Source of the DNA: Flavobacteriaceae bacterium PS02336
Lineage (GTDB): Bacteria > Bacteroidota > Bacteroidia > Flavobacteriales > Flavobacteriaceae
Reading direction: 5' to 3'
Length of the DNA stretch: 64,000 nucleotides
Assembly: GCA_029960065.1 (NCBI GenBank)
Contig: JASCOF010000002.1
Span: 62,001-126,000, forward strand
Every line of letters begins with the position of its first letter. Positions within the stretch are counted from its first letter, which is position 1. The position numbers were made by a program, and so were the translations under genes. Below are positions 24,730 to 33,225 of the stretch, piece by piece. The notes beneath the pieces are model-generated. The model did no database searches. It had not been told where the DNA came from and saw nothing but the letters and a program-made list of their open reading frames with translations.

Positions 24730-25134
24730 ATGAACTTCAATTACCCTAAAAACGAGCGTTTAAAAAGCAAAACCATTATTGGATTGTTATTTTCTGATGG
24801 TAAATCGGTATCTAAATATCCGCTTCGTTTGGTTTACCGTCCAGCGGAAGAAAATTCAGAAGAAGGAACTAAAATTGGTGTTTCGGTTTCTAAGAAATAT
24901 TTCAAGAAAGCCGTTGATAGAAATTACTTTAAAAGAGTTTTAAGAGAAACGTATCGATTAAACAAACATTTACTTTTGGATAATCTGGATCAAAAGTATT
25001 CGATCATGTTATTTTATCAAACCAAAGACAAATTATCATACGAAGAAATCAACACCAAAATGATTCAATTGTTTGAGAAATTTTCACTTCAAATAAACAA
25101 AACTCCAGATTCCGAACATAAAATAGAATCGTAA
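24730..25134 (+). CDS. rnpA: Ribonuclease P protein component
   Basis: RnpA is the protein subunit of RNase P, which removes the 5' leader of tRNA precursors. The 134-residue basic protein carries the diagnostic block KKAVDRNYFKRVLRETYRL (RNxxKRxxRE) near residue 60, preceded by GTKIGVSVSKKYFKK. N-terminal KNERLKSKTIIGLLFSDGKS is also typical. In many bacteria rnpA follows rpmH; here it does not, as is usual in Bacteroidetes. It is followed by a lipoprotein gene and a processing peptidase gene on the same strand. Confidence 0.95.
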   Translation: MNFNYPKNERLKSKTIIGLLFSDGKSVSKYPLRLVYRPAEENSEEGTKIGVSVSKKYFKKAVDRNYFKRVLRETYRLNKHLLLDNLDQKYSIMLFYQTKDKLSYEEINTKMIQLFEKFSLQINKTPDSEHKIES

Positions 25135-25205
25135 ATTTCAAAACGTAAGATTAATAATCAAATTAGACAAAAAAATCGTAGTTTTAGCTCTAAATTGAAA
25201 ATTTT

Positions 25206-26042
25206 ATGCGTTATCTTTTCTTTTTATGTTTTTTGTTTTTGATTCTTTCTGGCTGTAGTAAATCTTACGAACCAGAAGCTTCGGCAATTTCTATTAGCGC
25301 GGTAAAATTGCCTGCAAAAGCAAAAGCAGTTTCTTATGACAAAAATGACGCACCACCACCGACACCTCAGATTACAGAAAAAATCGAGCAAAAAATCATT
25401 AAAGAAGCGACTTTAAGATTTGAAACTGATAATCTAGAAAATACTTTCAATCAAATTCAAAAAACAGTTTCAAGCAACAAAGCAAGAATCATAAACGATT
25501 CTGAAGGAAAAGATTATGGCACTATTTTTAGAAATCTGACTGTAAAAGTACCAAGTCAGAATTTTGACCGTTTTATAAGTGATGTCTCTAAGGGAGTTAA
25601 TTATTTTGAGGTTAAAAACATTTCTGCTCAAGATGTTACAGAACAATTTATTGATCTAACTTCTAGATTAAAAACAAAGAAAAAACTAGAGGAACGTTAT
25701 CTTGAAATTTTAAAGAAAGCAAACAAAGTCAGTGAGATTTTAGAAATTGAAGAACAAATTTCAACAATTCGCGAAGAAATCGAATCTAAAGAAGGTCAAC
25801 TAAAATATCTGGAAAGCCGCGTTTCTGAAAGTACAATTACTATTGAATTTTACAAAACAATTGCCGAAAAAGAAGGCGTTAAAATATCATACGGTTCAAA
25901 ATTGTGGACCGCCATTAAATCAGGATTTTTCAGTTTATCCGATTTATTTATTTCATTATTAAGCGTTTGGCCATTTGTCATTCTGTTTTTTGTATTTGCC
26001 TATTTTATTAGAAAAAGATTAAAAAGAAGAAAAAAAGAATAA
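25206..26042 (+). CDS. DUF4349 lipoprotein with C-terminal membrane helix
   Basis: This 278-residue protein has a lipoprotein signal (lipobox LSGC, cysteine at residue 17) and a proline-rich linker (NDAPPPTPQI). A DUF4349 domain follows (about residues 60-235) with KEATLRFETDNLENTF, VKVPSQNFDRFI and a coiled segment (EILEIEEQISTIREEIESKE). A transmembrane helix comes near residue 250 (LLSVWPFVILFFVFAYF), with a basic tail of RKRLKRRKKE. Members are thought to be surface or membrane-linked; the function is unknown. A lipid anchor together with a C-terminal membrane span suggests it is held at the inner membrane. The peptidase gene starts two bases after its stop. Confidence 0.85.
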   Translation: MRYLFFLCFLFLILSGCSKSYEPEASAISISAVKLPAKAKAVSYDKNDAPPPTPQITEKIEQKIIKEATLRFETDNLENTFNQIQKTVSSNKARIINDSEGKDYGTIFRNLTVKVPSQNFDRFISDVSKGVNYFEVKNISAQDVTEQFIDLTSRLKTKKKLEERYLEILKKANKVSEILEIEEQISTIREEIESKEGQLKYLESRVSESTITIEFYKTIAEKEGVKISYGSKLWTAIKSGFFSLSDLFISLLSVWPFVILFFVFAYFIRKRLKRRKKE

Positions 26043-26044
26043 TC

Positions 26045-27682
26045 ATGTATCCGTATTTCAAAAAGAAATTTATTATACCTGTCGCTGCTGCGGGAATGTT
26101 GTTTGTTGGAACCAGTTTTAAAGAAGATTTTTTTGAAATTGCCAAACAGATCGAAATTTTTACGACTTTATTTAAAGCTGTAAATACCAATTATGTAGAC
26201 GAAACCAATCCGGGTGACTTGATGGATAAAGCCATCAAAAGCATGTTGGCAAGTCTTGATCCATACACGGTTTATTTTAATGAACAAGACGTTGTTAACT
26301 TCAAAATCAATAATACGGGAGAATATACCGGAATTGGCGCTTTGATTTCTAGAAAAAAAGACCGTCTGATTGTGCGTGAACCTTATAAAAATTATCCAGC
26401 CGACAAAGCTGGACTAAAAGCAGGTGATGAAATTATTCAGATTGGCGATGTTTTAATTGCCGATTTTAAAGACGATGCTTCTCAATTATTAAAAGGAACA
26501 AAAAACACCAAAATCAATATTAAATACCTGCGTCAGGGAAAACCGTATACAACGGTTTTGGTTTTGGATGAAGTCGATATTAAATCGGTTCCTTTTTATG
26601 GAAAAATTGATGATAAAACGGGATATATTGTTTTAGCTCATTTTAGCAGAAAAGCATCAAATGAAGTAAAAGAAGCTCTTGAAAAACTAAAAGCCGACGG
26701 AGCAACTCAGATTGTTTTGGATTTAAGAGGAAATCCTGGAGGATTATTAAACGAAGCAATTGATATCTGTAATTTATTTGTTCCAAAAAATGAAGTTATT
26801 GTAACAACTAAATCCCGAATCGAAAAACACAATAATACCTATAAAACGCAAAAAGAACCAATTGATACTCAAATTCCGCTGGCGATTTTGGTAAACGGAA
26901 GAAGTGCTTCGGCATCTGAAATTGTTTCTGGTGCTTTGCAGGATTTAGACCGTGCGGTTGTTCTAGGAAGCAGAAGTTTTGGAAAAGGTTTGGTACAGCG
27001 TTCTGTTGACTTGACTTACGGAACGCAGCTAAAAGTTACTATTTCGAGATATTATACACCTTCTGGAAGATGTATTCAAGCTTTAGATTATGCGCACAAA
27101 GACAAAAATGGCGTTGCCACAAAAACGGATGCTAAAAATTTCAATGCTTTTAAAACCAGAAAAGGCAGAACGGTTTATGACAGCGGAGGAGTTTTACCAG
27201 ATATTGAATTAGACGAAACTAAAACCAGCGCCATTGCAACGGCTTTGATTAAAAATGACGGTGTTTTTGATTATGCAACCACATATTATTACAAAAATCC
27301 AAATCTTGGCGATAAAATTCCAGTAATTACAGATGCCGATTATACTGCCTTTAAACAATATCTGAAAACGAACAAAATCACTTTTGATACAGAAACCGAA
27401 GTGGCTTTGAAAAATACTTTGGCAGCAGCAAAAAATGAAAAAATAGACGAAACTATTGCTCCTGAATATCAGCAATTATTAGCCGCTTTAGAAAAAAGCG
27501 AAACTACTTTGCTGGATAAAAACCAAAAGGAAATCAAAAATATGATTCAGGAAGAATTGATTAAAAGATATCAATATCAGGAAGGTTTGTATCAGTTTTA
27601 CATCAAAAACAATTCGGAGATCAAAAGAGCAGTAAGTGTATTAAATAACCCGACAGAATATAAAACGATTTTAAAAATGTAG
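26045..27682 (+). CDS. S41 family C-terminal processing peptidase
   Basis: This 545-residue serine protease of the CtpA/Prc type trims C-termini of exported proteins. A hydrophobic N-terminal anchor (residues 8-24, FIIPVAAAGMLFVGTSF) places it outside the cytoplasm. A PDZ domain follows at about residues 95-175 (GIGALISRKKDRLIV, GLKAGDEIIQIGD). The catalytic serine is in VNGRSASASEIVSGALQD near residue 290, and the catalytic lysine is in RSFGKGLVQRSV near residue 317. A C-terminal extension of about 150 residues has no clear homology. It sits in a likely operon with the DUF4349 gene before it and the OmpA-like gene three bases after it. Confidence 0.94.
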   Translation: MYPYFKKKFIIPVAAAGMLFVGTSFKEDFFEIAKQIEIFTTLFKAVNTNYVDETNPGDLMDKAIKSMLASLDPYTVYFNEQDVVNFKINNTGEYTGIGALISRKKDRLIVREPYKNYPADKAGLKAGDEIIQIGDVLIADFKDDASQLLKGTKNTKINIKYLRQGKPYTTVLVLDEVDIKSVPFYGKIDDKTGYIVLAHFSRKASNEVKEALEKLKADGATQIVLDLRGNPGGLLNEAIDICNLFVPKNEVIVTTKSRIEKHNNTYKTQKEPIDTQIPLAILVNGRSASASEIVSGALQDLDRAVVLGSRSFGKGLVQRSVDLTYGTQLKVTISRYYTPSGRCIQALDYAHKDKNGVATKTDAKNFNAFKTRKGRTVYDSGGVLPDIELDETKTSAIATALIKNDGVFDYATTYYYKNPNLGDKIPVITDADYTAFKQYLKTNKITFDTETEVALKNTLAAAKNEKIDETIAPEYQQLLAALEKSETTLLDKNQKEIKNMIQEELIKRYQYQEGLYQFYIKNNSEIKRAVSVLNNPTEYKTILKM

Positions 27683-27685
27683 TGA

Positions 27686-28489
27686 ATGAAGCTATCTCTA
27701 GCCATACTTCTTCTTTCATTTTATACAGTATCGGCACAGCAAAAACCTGTTGAAACCATCTATTTTGATTTTGACAGATATGATTTGACCAGCAGACAAA
27801 AAGCGGTTGTTTCGAACTTTATAAAAAATTTAGACACCTCGAAGGTTCAGTCTATACAGATTTATGGTTATTGCGATGATAGAGGGACAGATTCATACAA
27901 TTTTAAATTATCTGATAAAAGAGCCGTTACGATACAGAATTTTCTAGTTCGGCATGGTTTCAAAAAGAATAAAATTATTATTCTCGAAGGACGCGGACGT
28001 ATTATCGTTAAAACAGATACTGTAAAAAATCTTCAAGAAACCCGTCTGCAAAATCGGCGGGTTGATTTAATTGTTGTTAAAAAACATAATTTCGGAAAGG
28101 ATGTTCATACTTCCTTTAAGGACAAACTAAAAGTTGGAGACCGGGTTTATCTTGAAACCATTCTATTTAATATCGGAAGTGCTAAGCTAACTCCCACTGC
28201 CAAAAAAGAATTGGATAATGTTGCTGTAACGCTTCAAACGCACCCCAATCTAAACTTTGAAATACGCGGTCATGTCTGCTGTACGCCGGAAATTTACAAT
28301 GACGGAATCGATAGAGAAACCAAAGAAAGAAAACTTTCGTGGAATCGTGCCAGAATGGTTTTTCATTATCTAATAAACAAAAAGATTTCCAAAAGCCGCA
28401 TGACTTATCTTGGATGTGGTAATAAATATCCGCTTGGACACGGAGATAAATACGATCGCAGGGTAGAGTTTTTGATTACTAAGATTTGA
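27686..28489 (+). CDS. Exported protein with two OmpA-like domains
   Basis: This 267-residue protein has a signal peptide (MKLSLAILLLSFYTVSAQ) and then two OmpA C-terminal-type domains in tandem, with no barrel. The first (about residues 25-130) has TIYFDFDRYDLTSRQ and NFKLSDKRAVTIQNFLVRHG. The second (about 145-267) has TILFNIGSAKLTPTAKKELD and LSWNRARMVFHYLINKKI. Such domains bind peptidoglycan. Two of them and nothing else suggest a bridging or cell-wall-reading role; this is inference. The second domain carries a HVCCTPE double cysteine. It starts three bases after the peptidase gene. Confidence 0.85.
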   Translation: MKLSLAILLLSFYTVSAQQKPVETIYFDFDRYDLTSRQKAVVSNFIKNLDTSKVQSIQIYGYCDDRGTDSYNFKLSDKRAVTIQNFLVRHGFKKNKIIILEGRGRIIVKTDTVKNLQETRLQNRRVDLIVVKKHNFGKDVHTSFKDKLKVGDRVYLETILFNIGSAKLTPTAKKELDNVAVTLQTHPNLNFEIRGHVCCTPEIYNDGIDRETKERKLSWNRARMVFHYLINKKISKSRMTYLGCGNKYPLGHGDKYDRRVEFLITKI

Positions 28490-28494
28490 TGTTT

Positions 28495-28722
28495 TGCCAC
28501 AAAGCCACTAAGGCACTAAGGTTTAAGTGCTGTGTTTAATTCCGTAAAGTCGTAAAGTTTTATTATTGTCATCCTGCCGTAAGAATCGCATTCAAAGCTC
28601 TACAAAGATTGGCAACTCTACATGAGGAATTCCTTGTGTGATCCTTCCTTACGTCAGGATAACAAGATTGTGCCTGAAAGTTTTTACCAAAAAAAACTTA
28701 GTGCCTTGGTGCCTTTGCGGCA
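28495..28722. repeat. Nested inverted repeats between OmpA-like and elaA genes
   Basis: Outer arms 28495-28520 and 28697-28722 pair over 26 bases with three mismatches and are built from CACTAAGG-type words. Nested inside is a second, unrelated inverted repeat, arms 28567-28585 and 28646-28664, 19 bases with three mismatches. The arrangement looks like one repeat element inserted within another. It accounts for nearly the whole 248-base gap between convergent genes. Confidence 0.8.
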
Positions 28723-28737
28723 GAAAAAACAAATTCT

Positions 28738-29181
28738 TTAACTACGTATCATTTCAATATGCGGAATATCATCTTCCAAATACATTTCGCTGGTTTGCAC
28801 AAAGCCGTGGCTTTCGTAGAATTTCTTTAGGTACAATTGTGCTCCAATTGTTATTTTATCTTTTCCAAAGTTTGTTTTGATTTCAGAAATTGCCTCGCGC
28901 ATTAATTCATGTCCCCATTTTTTGTCTCTGTAATTTTCATCTACCACTACTCGGCCGATAGAAGCGTTGTCAAATGAAATTCCCGCATCGAACAAACGAC
29001 AATAGGCTACAATTTTACCTTCGTATTCGCCTATTAGGTGTAAAGCTTTCTTGTCTTTGCCATCAAGATCCAAATAAACGCAGTTTTGCTCGACTACAAA
29101 GATTTCACTTCTAAGTTTGAGCAAATCATACAGCTCGTTTACATTTAATGCCTCAAAAGGCTTTATTTTCCATTTTAACAT
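28738..29181 (-). CDS. ElaA-type GNAT acetyltransferase
   Basis: This 147-residue protein is a GNAT-fold acetyltransferase of the ElaA group. It has the typical opening (YDLLKLRSEIFVVEQNCVY near residue 18), the cofactor-binding stretch IGRVVVDENYRDKKWGHELM near residues 73-92, and a C-terminal YLKKFYESHGFVQ then DDIPHIEM. It should be cytoplasmic. The acceptor substrate of ElaA proteins is not well defined. It stands alone between two repeat-filled gaps. Confidence 0.88.
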   Translation of the reverse strand: MLKWKIKPFEALNVNELYDLLKLRSEIFVVEQNCVYLDLDGKDKKALHLIGEYEGKIVAYCRLFDAGISFDNASIGRVVVDENYRDKKWGHELMREAISEIKTNFGKDKITIGAQLYLKKFYESHGFVQTSEMYLEDDIPHIEMIRS

Positions 29182-29201
29182 TTTGGTAATTGTTTTGTTT
29201 T

Positions 29202-29321
29202 TGCCGCGAAGGCACTAAGGCGCTAAGTTAAGTTTTATTTTCAACGGAAAACAAAAAGACTCGAAGGCACAAATGTAAGTTTCCTAAGTATTGAAACAAA
29301 AACTTTGCGTCTTCGAGCCTT
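29202..29321. repeat. Intergenic word repeats with inverted arms
   Basis: 29202-29226 carries GGCACTAAGG and GGCGCTAAG words like the outer arms at 28495-28520. Downstream, 29256-29273 and 29304-29321 form an imperfect 18-base inverted repeat around AGACTCGAAGG. The gap lies between the elaA-like gene and the DUF1579 gene. Confidence 0.55.
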
Positions 29322-29336
29322 AGCAGCTGAAAAAAA

Positions 29337-29993
29337 CTATTTTTTCTTCATCAAAATTTCCATGCTTTTATATTCTGTTCCGTTTTTGGTGTCGAACATT
29401 TCCATTTTACGTGTTTTTGCATCAACTATTGTGTAGACTTCTCTATATGCATTCTTTTTACCTGTAGTAGGATCGACAAACTCGCCTTTAAAGGTTGCGC
29501 TTTTAGAACTCTCATCGTATTTACCAATTCCAACCATCATTCCTGTTCCCATGTTATCGATAAAAGTTGAAGTATATTCTTTACTGGCATTATTGAATGC
29601 CAATGTACTTTTACCCTCAAACGGAGCTCCCATAATTTTACCTTGATAATTTGCTTCTTGGTAACGTCCGCCTAAAATCATTTTGATAGTTGCAACTGAA
29701 TTTGCTTTTTCTGGTTTCGAATTAGGTCCGTACCAAAAAGTCATTTCGCAATTCCACGTTCCTACTTCATCTGCCATCCATTTATGAGGTTCACTTGGTG
29801 TCGCAAATTCTTGCCATGCTTTGGCTTGTGCAGCTGAATCTACCGGAGCTTCTGCAGCTGTTTCTTCAACTATTGGCTCTTCTGTTTTGATACTATCTGA
29901 AACTTTTGCCGCTTCGGTTTCTGTTTTCACTTCTTTTTTACAAGAAATAAAACATAGCGCAACAAGTACTAATGTTGTGGTTATTTTTTTCAT
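29337..29993 (-). CDS. DUF1579 family lipoprotein
   Basis: This 218-residue protein has a lipoprotein signal (lipobox FISC, cysteine at residue 18), then an acidic low-complexity linker (residues 20-55, rich in E, A, K and T), and then a DUF1579 domain with HKWMADEVGTWNCEMTFWYG, LGGRYQEANYQGKIMG and EGKSTLAFNNASKEYTSTFI. DUF1579 is a lipocalin-like domain of unknown role, seen in many exported proteins. The long acidic stretch may be a spacer holding the domain off the membrane. It has its own promoter. Confidence 0.87.
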   Translation of the reverse strand: MKKITTTLVLVALCFISCKKEVKTETEAAKVSDSIKTEEPIVEETAAEAPVDSAAQAKAWQEFATPSEPHKWMADEVGTWNCEMTFWYGPNSKPEKANSVATIKMILGGRYQEANYQGKIMGAPFEGKSTLAFNNASKEYTSTFIDNMGTGMMVGIGKYDESSKSATFKGEFVDPTTGKKNAYREVYTIVDAKTRKMEMFDTKNGTEYKSMEILMKKK

Positions 29994-30022
29994 AACTATT
30001 TGTTTTTATGTTTGTTATAAAA

Positions 30023-30030
30023 CAAAAGTA
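30023..30030 (-). promoter_or_regulatory. -7 element of the DUF1579 lipoprotein gene
   Basis: The minus strand reads TACTTTTG. The implied leader is about 23 bases. No clear -33 match. Confidence 0.45.
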
Positions 30031-30138
30031 AGAAATATATTAACGGGATTTGTTTTTAGGTTTCAGGTTTTTCCGTTGTGTTGTTTTCTAACGCAAAGAA
30101 CAGAAAAAATTACGCTAAGTTCGCTAAGTTTAAAAATA

Positions 30139-30265
30139 GCCACAGATTACACAGATTAGGAGGATTATTTTTTAGCCACGAATTTCTCGAATTTACACGA
30201 ATTATTTTAAGTTCTTGAGAATTGCTACGGAATAAACAATTCTTTTAATCTATGTAATCTGTGGC
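30139..30265. repeat. Inverted repeat with CACAGATTA words
   Basis: Arms 30139-30158 and 30246-30265 pair over 20 bases with one mismatch. The interior holds 30173-30203, close to the reverse complement of positions 15-44 of the window, so the same repeat word recurs at sites about 30 kb apart. Just outside, at 30091-30133, are CGCTAAGTT-type words. Confidence 0.75.
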
Positions 30266-30290
30266 AAAAAAAATATGCTTTATGAAAAAA

Positions 30291-31259
30291 CTATCTCTTA
30301 TCAACTTTAACTGATTTGATAATAGCTTCTAATTCTAACATCAAATCGCGTTCTTGATTTGAAGGCGAATAACAGAATCCTTCAATAACCAGCAAACGGT
30401 TATAGGTTTTGTCAACAATGGCATAATTGATAAATGGACCCGCCATAAAATCATTTTTAAGTTCCCAGGTTCCTTTTGTTTCAAAAGCATCTTTTTTATC
30501 TAATACTACTTTGGAGAAATAAGGCGCATAAGCTTCACTTGTAATCATTGGCGTATTTGGTTCTCGTCCTTTTATGTAACGACCTACAGAATCTCGCATG
30601 CGCACTATGGAGTTGACAATGTCTTTTTTCTTCTGAAAATTACGAAGCGGTATCTGGTAAACTAATAAACTGGTATTACCGCTGATAATTTCTTTTTTCA
30701 GCCAGATAAAATTCTTTTTGTGCAGCATATATTCATAGCCGCTTGGAATCTCAATATTGATGTGAAATTTATTTTTTAGAATTGCAGGATTTAAAAGTGA
30801 TTTCCTGTTATCTTCCTGCACTTTTTGAATTTCAGAATTTCGAATTTGTTTAATAATCTCAGCCGAATTATCTTCAATACTGCAGATAAGATCGTCAACA
30901 GATTTTTCGTAAATTCGGAAAGTATTGTGTGGTAAGTCTTTACTATGAATTATTTCGAATTTTTCAGCAGCTGTCTTTTTAACTACAATAATGCTTCGGC
31001 TATCTGTGACAAAGCCTTCCAATAAACGTGCAGGATATTGATTGATGGTAAAAAGCGGTTCTTCTTGTGTAAGTCCGAGAACCGGCGAAGCAAATTTATT
31101 TCGAATACTATCACCAACTTCTCCATACCATAACTGATCATCGATAATGATTGATATAGTATTTGTTTTTCCTGAAACTGGATCGTTTTGTTTTTCGCCT
31201 TTAAAGCACGAAATCAGAAAAAATGGAAGTAATAGCAATAAAAAATGGGTTTTATTCAT
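30291..31259 (-). CDS. DUF4837 family lipoprotein
   Basis: This 322-residue protein has a lipoprotein signal (lipobox LISC, cysteine at residue 18). The body resembles DUF4837, a Bacteroidetes family with no known function: SIIIDDQLWYGEVGDSIRNK near residue 36, IIVVKKT near 90, and a C-terminal YAPYFSKVVLDKKDAFETKG then VIEGFCYSPSNQERDLM. No catalytic motif is visible. It lies 47 bases downstream of nothing else on its strand, and its promoter overlaps the end of the next gene's region. It is likely held at a membrane facing the periplasm. Confidence 0.82.
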   Translation of the reverse strand: MNKTHFLLLLLPFFLISCFKGEKQNDPVSGKTNTISIIIDDQLWYGEVGDSIRNKFASPVLGLTQEEPLFTINQYPARLLEGFVTDSRSIIVVKKTAAEKFEIIHSKDLPHNTFRIYEKSVDDLICSIEDNSAEIIKQIRNSEIQKVQEDNRKSLLNPAILKNKFHINIEIPSGYEYMLHKKNFIWLKKEIISGNTSLLVYQIPLRNFQKKKDIVNSIVRMRDSVGRYIKGREPNTPMITSEAYAPYFSKVVLDKKDAFETKGTWELKNDFMAGPFINYAIVDKTYNRLLVIEGFCYSPSNQERDLMLELEAIIKSVKVDKR

Positions 31260-31283
31260 TTTCTTAATTTATGAAATAAAACC

Positions 31284-31291
31284 CAAATTTA
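31284..31291 (-). promoter_or_regulatory. -7 element of the DUF4837 lipoprotein gene
   Basis: CAAATTTA on the plus strand is TAAATTTG on the minus strand, matching TAnnTTTG. It implies a leader of about 18 bases and falls in the 47-base gap after the transglycosylase gene. Confidence 0.5.
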
Positions 31292-31306
31292 AATAAGATT
31301 TTTCTT

Positions 31307-33115
31307 TTATCCGTTTATTTTAAGTTTCATTCCCGGTTTAATATCTTCATCTTTAATACCATTCCATTTCTTAATATCTGAAATAGTTACTCCAGGATAT
31401 TTTTTTGAAATACTGTATAAAGAATCTCCTTTTTTAACGTAATAATCTTCGCTAACATCTTTAGAAGGTCCTTTTTTCTTAAATGTATCAACCGAGTTTG
31501 ATGCAATTGCTGTTGAAGCCGGCTCTTCTATAACTATTGCTGCTTTAGAAATAATCAGCGTTTTTCCTAAACCAATGTTATTTGAAGTTAAATTGTTAAG
31601 TTCTTTTAACTCCGCAATAGTCGTACCGAATTTTTTTGCAATGCTTCCTAAATTGTCTCCAGCTGCTACAACATAGTCCATATCTATAGCATTAGATTTT
31701 TCTTTATTGTCAGCAGATGCAATGGCTTGTTCTTTTTCTACAGCTTGAACAGCTTTTGCAGGAGCTTCTTCTTCTGCTTTAATTTTCAAGCTTTTTCCAA
31801 CTGCAACGGCATTTGTTTTTAAGTTATTCCATTTTTTAATTTCAGAAATACTTACATCGTATTTGGCTGCAATTGCTCCTAAATTATCTCCTTTTCTAAC
31901 TTTATAAAACTCAAAATCACCTTTATCAACTGCGGCAGGTTTTGCCGTAGCTGGCTTGGCTTTTGGTGCATATTTTACCGCCAATCTAGATGAAGTTGAT
32001 TTAAACTCTTTATCGTGTTTTACATATGCATAAATCTGCTCTTCATTAGAAACAAATGTTGCTATTTTATCTTTTGGAAGTCTAATAAAATGCTGTTCTC
32101 CTTGATAAACAGGAACTAAATTCATTTTATAAGATGGATTTAAAAGCTGAATCTGTGATTGAGGCATATCTAACAAATCGGCAATTTGTTTGAAAGACAT
32201 TTGATTTTTGACTGCTACTGTATCGGTTTCAAAGTTTTTAACAACCGCTCTTTCTGGGTTAATTCCGTGTTCTTTATGATATTCAAAAAGATACATTGTA
32301 GCTAAGAAAGCTGGAACATAACCTTGAGTTTCTCTTGGAAGATAATTACGAATGTCCCAGTATTTTGTTTTTCCGCCAGAACGACGAATTGCTTTAGTAA
32401 CATTTCCTGGACCTGAATTGTAAGATGCTAAAACCAGTTCCCAGTCACCAAAAATATTGAACATTTTGGTCATATATTCTGAACATGCGGCTGTAGCTTT
32501 AAGAGGATCGCTTCTTTCGTCAATATAAGAATCAATTTTTAAAGCGTATTGTTTTCCGGTTCCGTACATAAACTGCCAAAGTCCCGTGGCGCCCATTTTA
32601 GAAACTGCTTTAGGATTTAAAGCAGATTCTACAACGGCTAAATATTTTATTTCCAAAGGAACGTTTTGTTTGGCAAAAGCATCCTCGAAGATCGGGAAAT
32701 AATATTCTGATAAAGCCATTAATCGAGAAAACGATTTTTTACGGTTCTTAAGAAATGACTTTATTATATTTTCTAAACCTTGATTGTATTCAATCTCAAA
32801 AGGTGATTTCTCATTCATGGCCGCCAAACGCTGTTTTAGCAATTCGGTTGGCAGTTCTTCATCAACAGTAACGTCTTTATTGATGGTTTGAATGTCTTTG
32901 GTCAGGTCGTCATAAATATCAAGACTTACTAATTCGTTCATCCATAAACTATCTACCTTTGAAGCAAGATCGTTTTTTTTGAATGTGCTTTTAATAGAAT
33001 CTAAATATGTTAACTTAACTTCTGGCTTACTTTCGAAATTCGATGCTGTTTCTTGTGAAAAGGCAGCCATCGTAAAGAAAGCACAAACCACTAATGATAT
33101 TTTCCTTACAATCAT
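31307..33115 (-). CDS. Lytic murein transglycosylase with three LysM domains (MltD type)
   Basis: This enzyme cleaves the glycan backbone of peptidoglycan. Counting from the ATG at 33115, the 602-residue protein has a signal peptide (MIVRKISLVVCAFFTMAAF, then SQ), an SLT domain at about residues 125-260 with the catalytic glutamate in YLAVVESALNPKAVSKMGA and the motif LASYNSGPGNVTKAIRR, and three C-terminal LysM modules (each with a V/K-KGD-N/S-L start, such as YKVRKGDNLGAIAAKYDV). A longer start at 33172 is rejected because it lies in the promoter -7 element. Three LysM copies suggest tight wall binding. Confidence 0.94.
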   Translation of the reverse strand: MIVRKISLVVCAFFTMAAFSQETASNFESKPEVKLTYLDSIKSTFKKNDLASKVDSLWMNELVSLDIYDDLTKDIQTINKDVTVDEELPTELLKQRLAAMNEKSPFEIEYNQGLENIIKSFLKNRKKSFSRLMALSEYYFPIFEDAFAKQNVPLEIKYLAVVESALNPKAVSKMGATGLWQFMYGTGKQYALKIDSYIDERSDPLKATAACSEYMTKMFNIFGDWELVLASYNSGPGNVTKAIRRSGGKTKYWDIRNYLPRETQGYVPAFLATMYLFEYHKEHGINPERAVVKNFETDTVAVKNQMSFKQIADLLDMPQSQIQLLNPSYKMNLVPVYQGEQHFIRLPKDKIATFVSNEEQIYAYVKHDKEFKSTSSRLAVKYAPKAKPATAKPAAVDKGDFEFYKVRKGDNLGAIAAKYDVSISEIKKWNNLKTNAVAVGKSLKIKAEEEAPAKAVQAVEKEQAIASADNKEKSNAIDMDYVVAAGDNLGSIAKKFGTTIAELKELNNLTSNNIGLGKTLIISKAAIVIEEPASTAIASNSVDTFKKKGPSKDVSEDYYVKKGDSLYSISKKYPGVTISDIKKWNGIKDEDIKPGMKLKING

Positions 33116-33169
33116 ATAACATTTTTTTAAAATTCTGTAATTCAAATAATTACGAGAAGTGTACTTTTG

Positions 33170-33177
33170 CAAAAATA
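33170..33177 (-). promoter_or_regulatory. -7 element of the transglycosylase gene
   Basis: The minus strand reads TATTTTTG. The transcript would start near 33164, so translation must begin downstream of it, at 33115. Confidence 0.55.
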
Positions 33178-33225
33178 AACCCTTTATCGAAGAAAACTAA
33201 TTAAAAAAATGTTAATTGTGATATT

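Noticed and set aside
28490..28737. A small gene in the gap with the nested repeats
   Set aside because: The open frames here are built from repeat words and have no start context or conserved content.
33161..33170. Plus-strand TACTTTTG at the transglycosylase promoter
   Set aside because: No gene on the plus strand starts downstream; the element overlaps a good minus-strand promoter.
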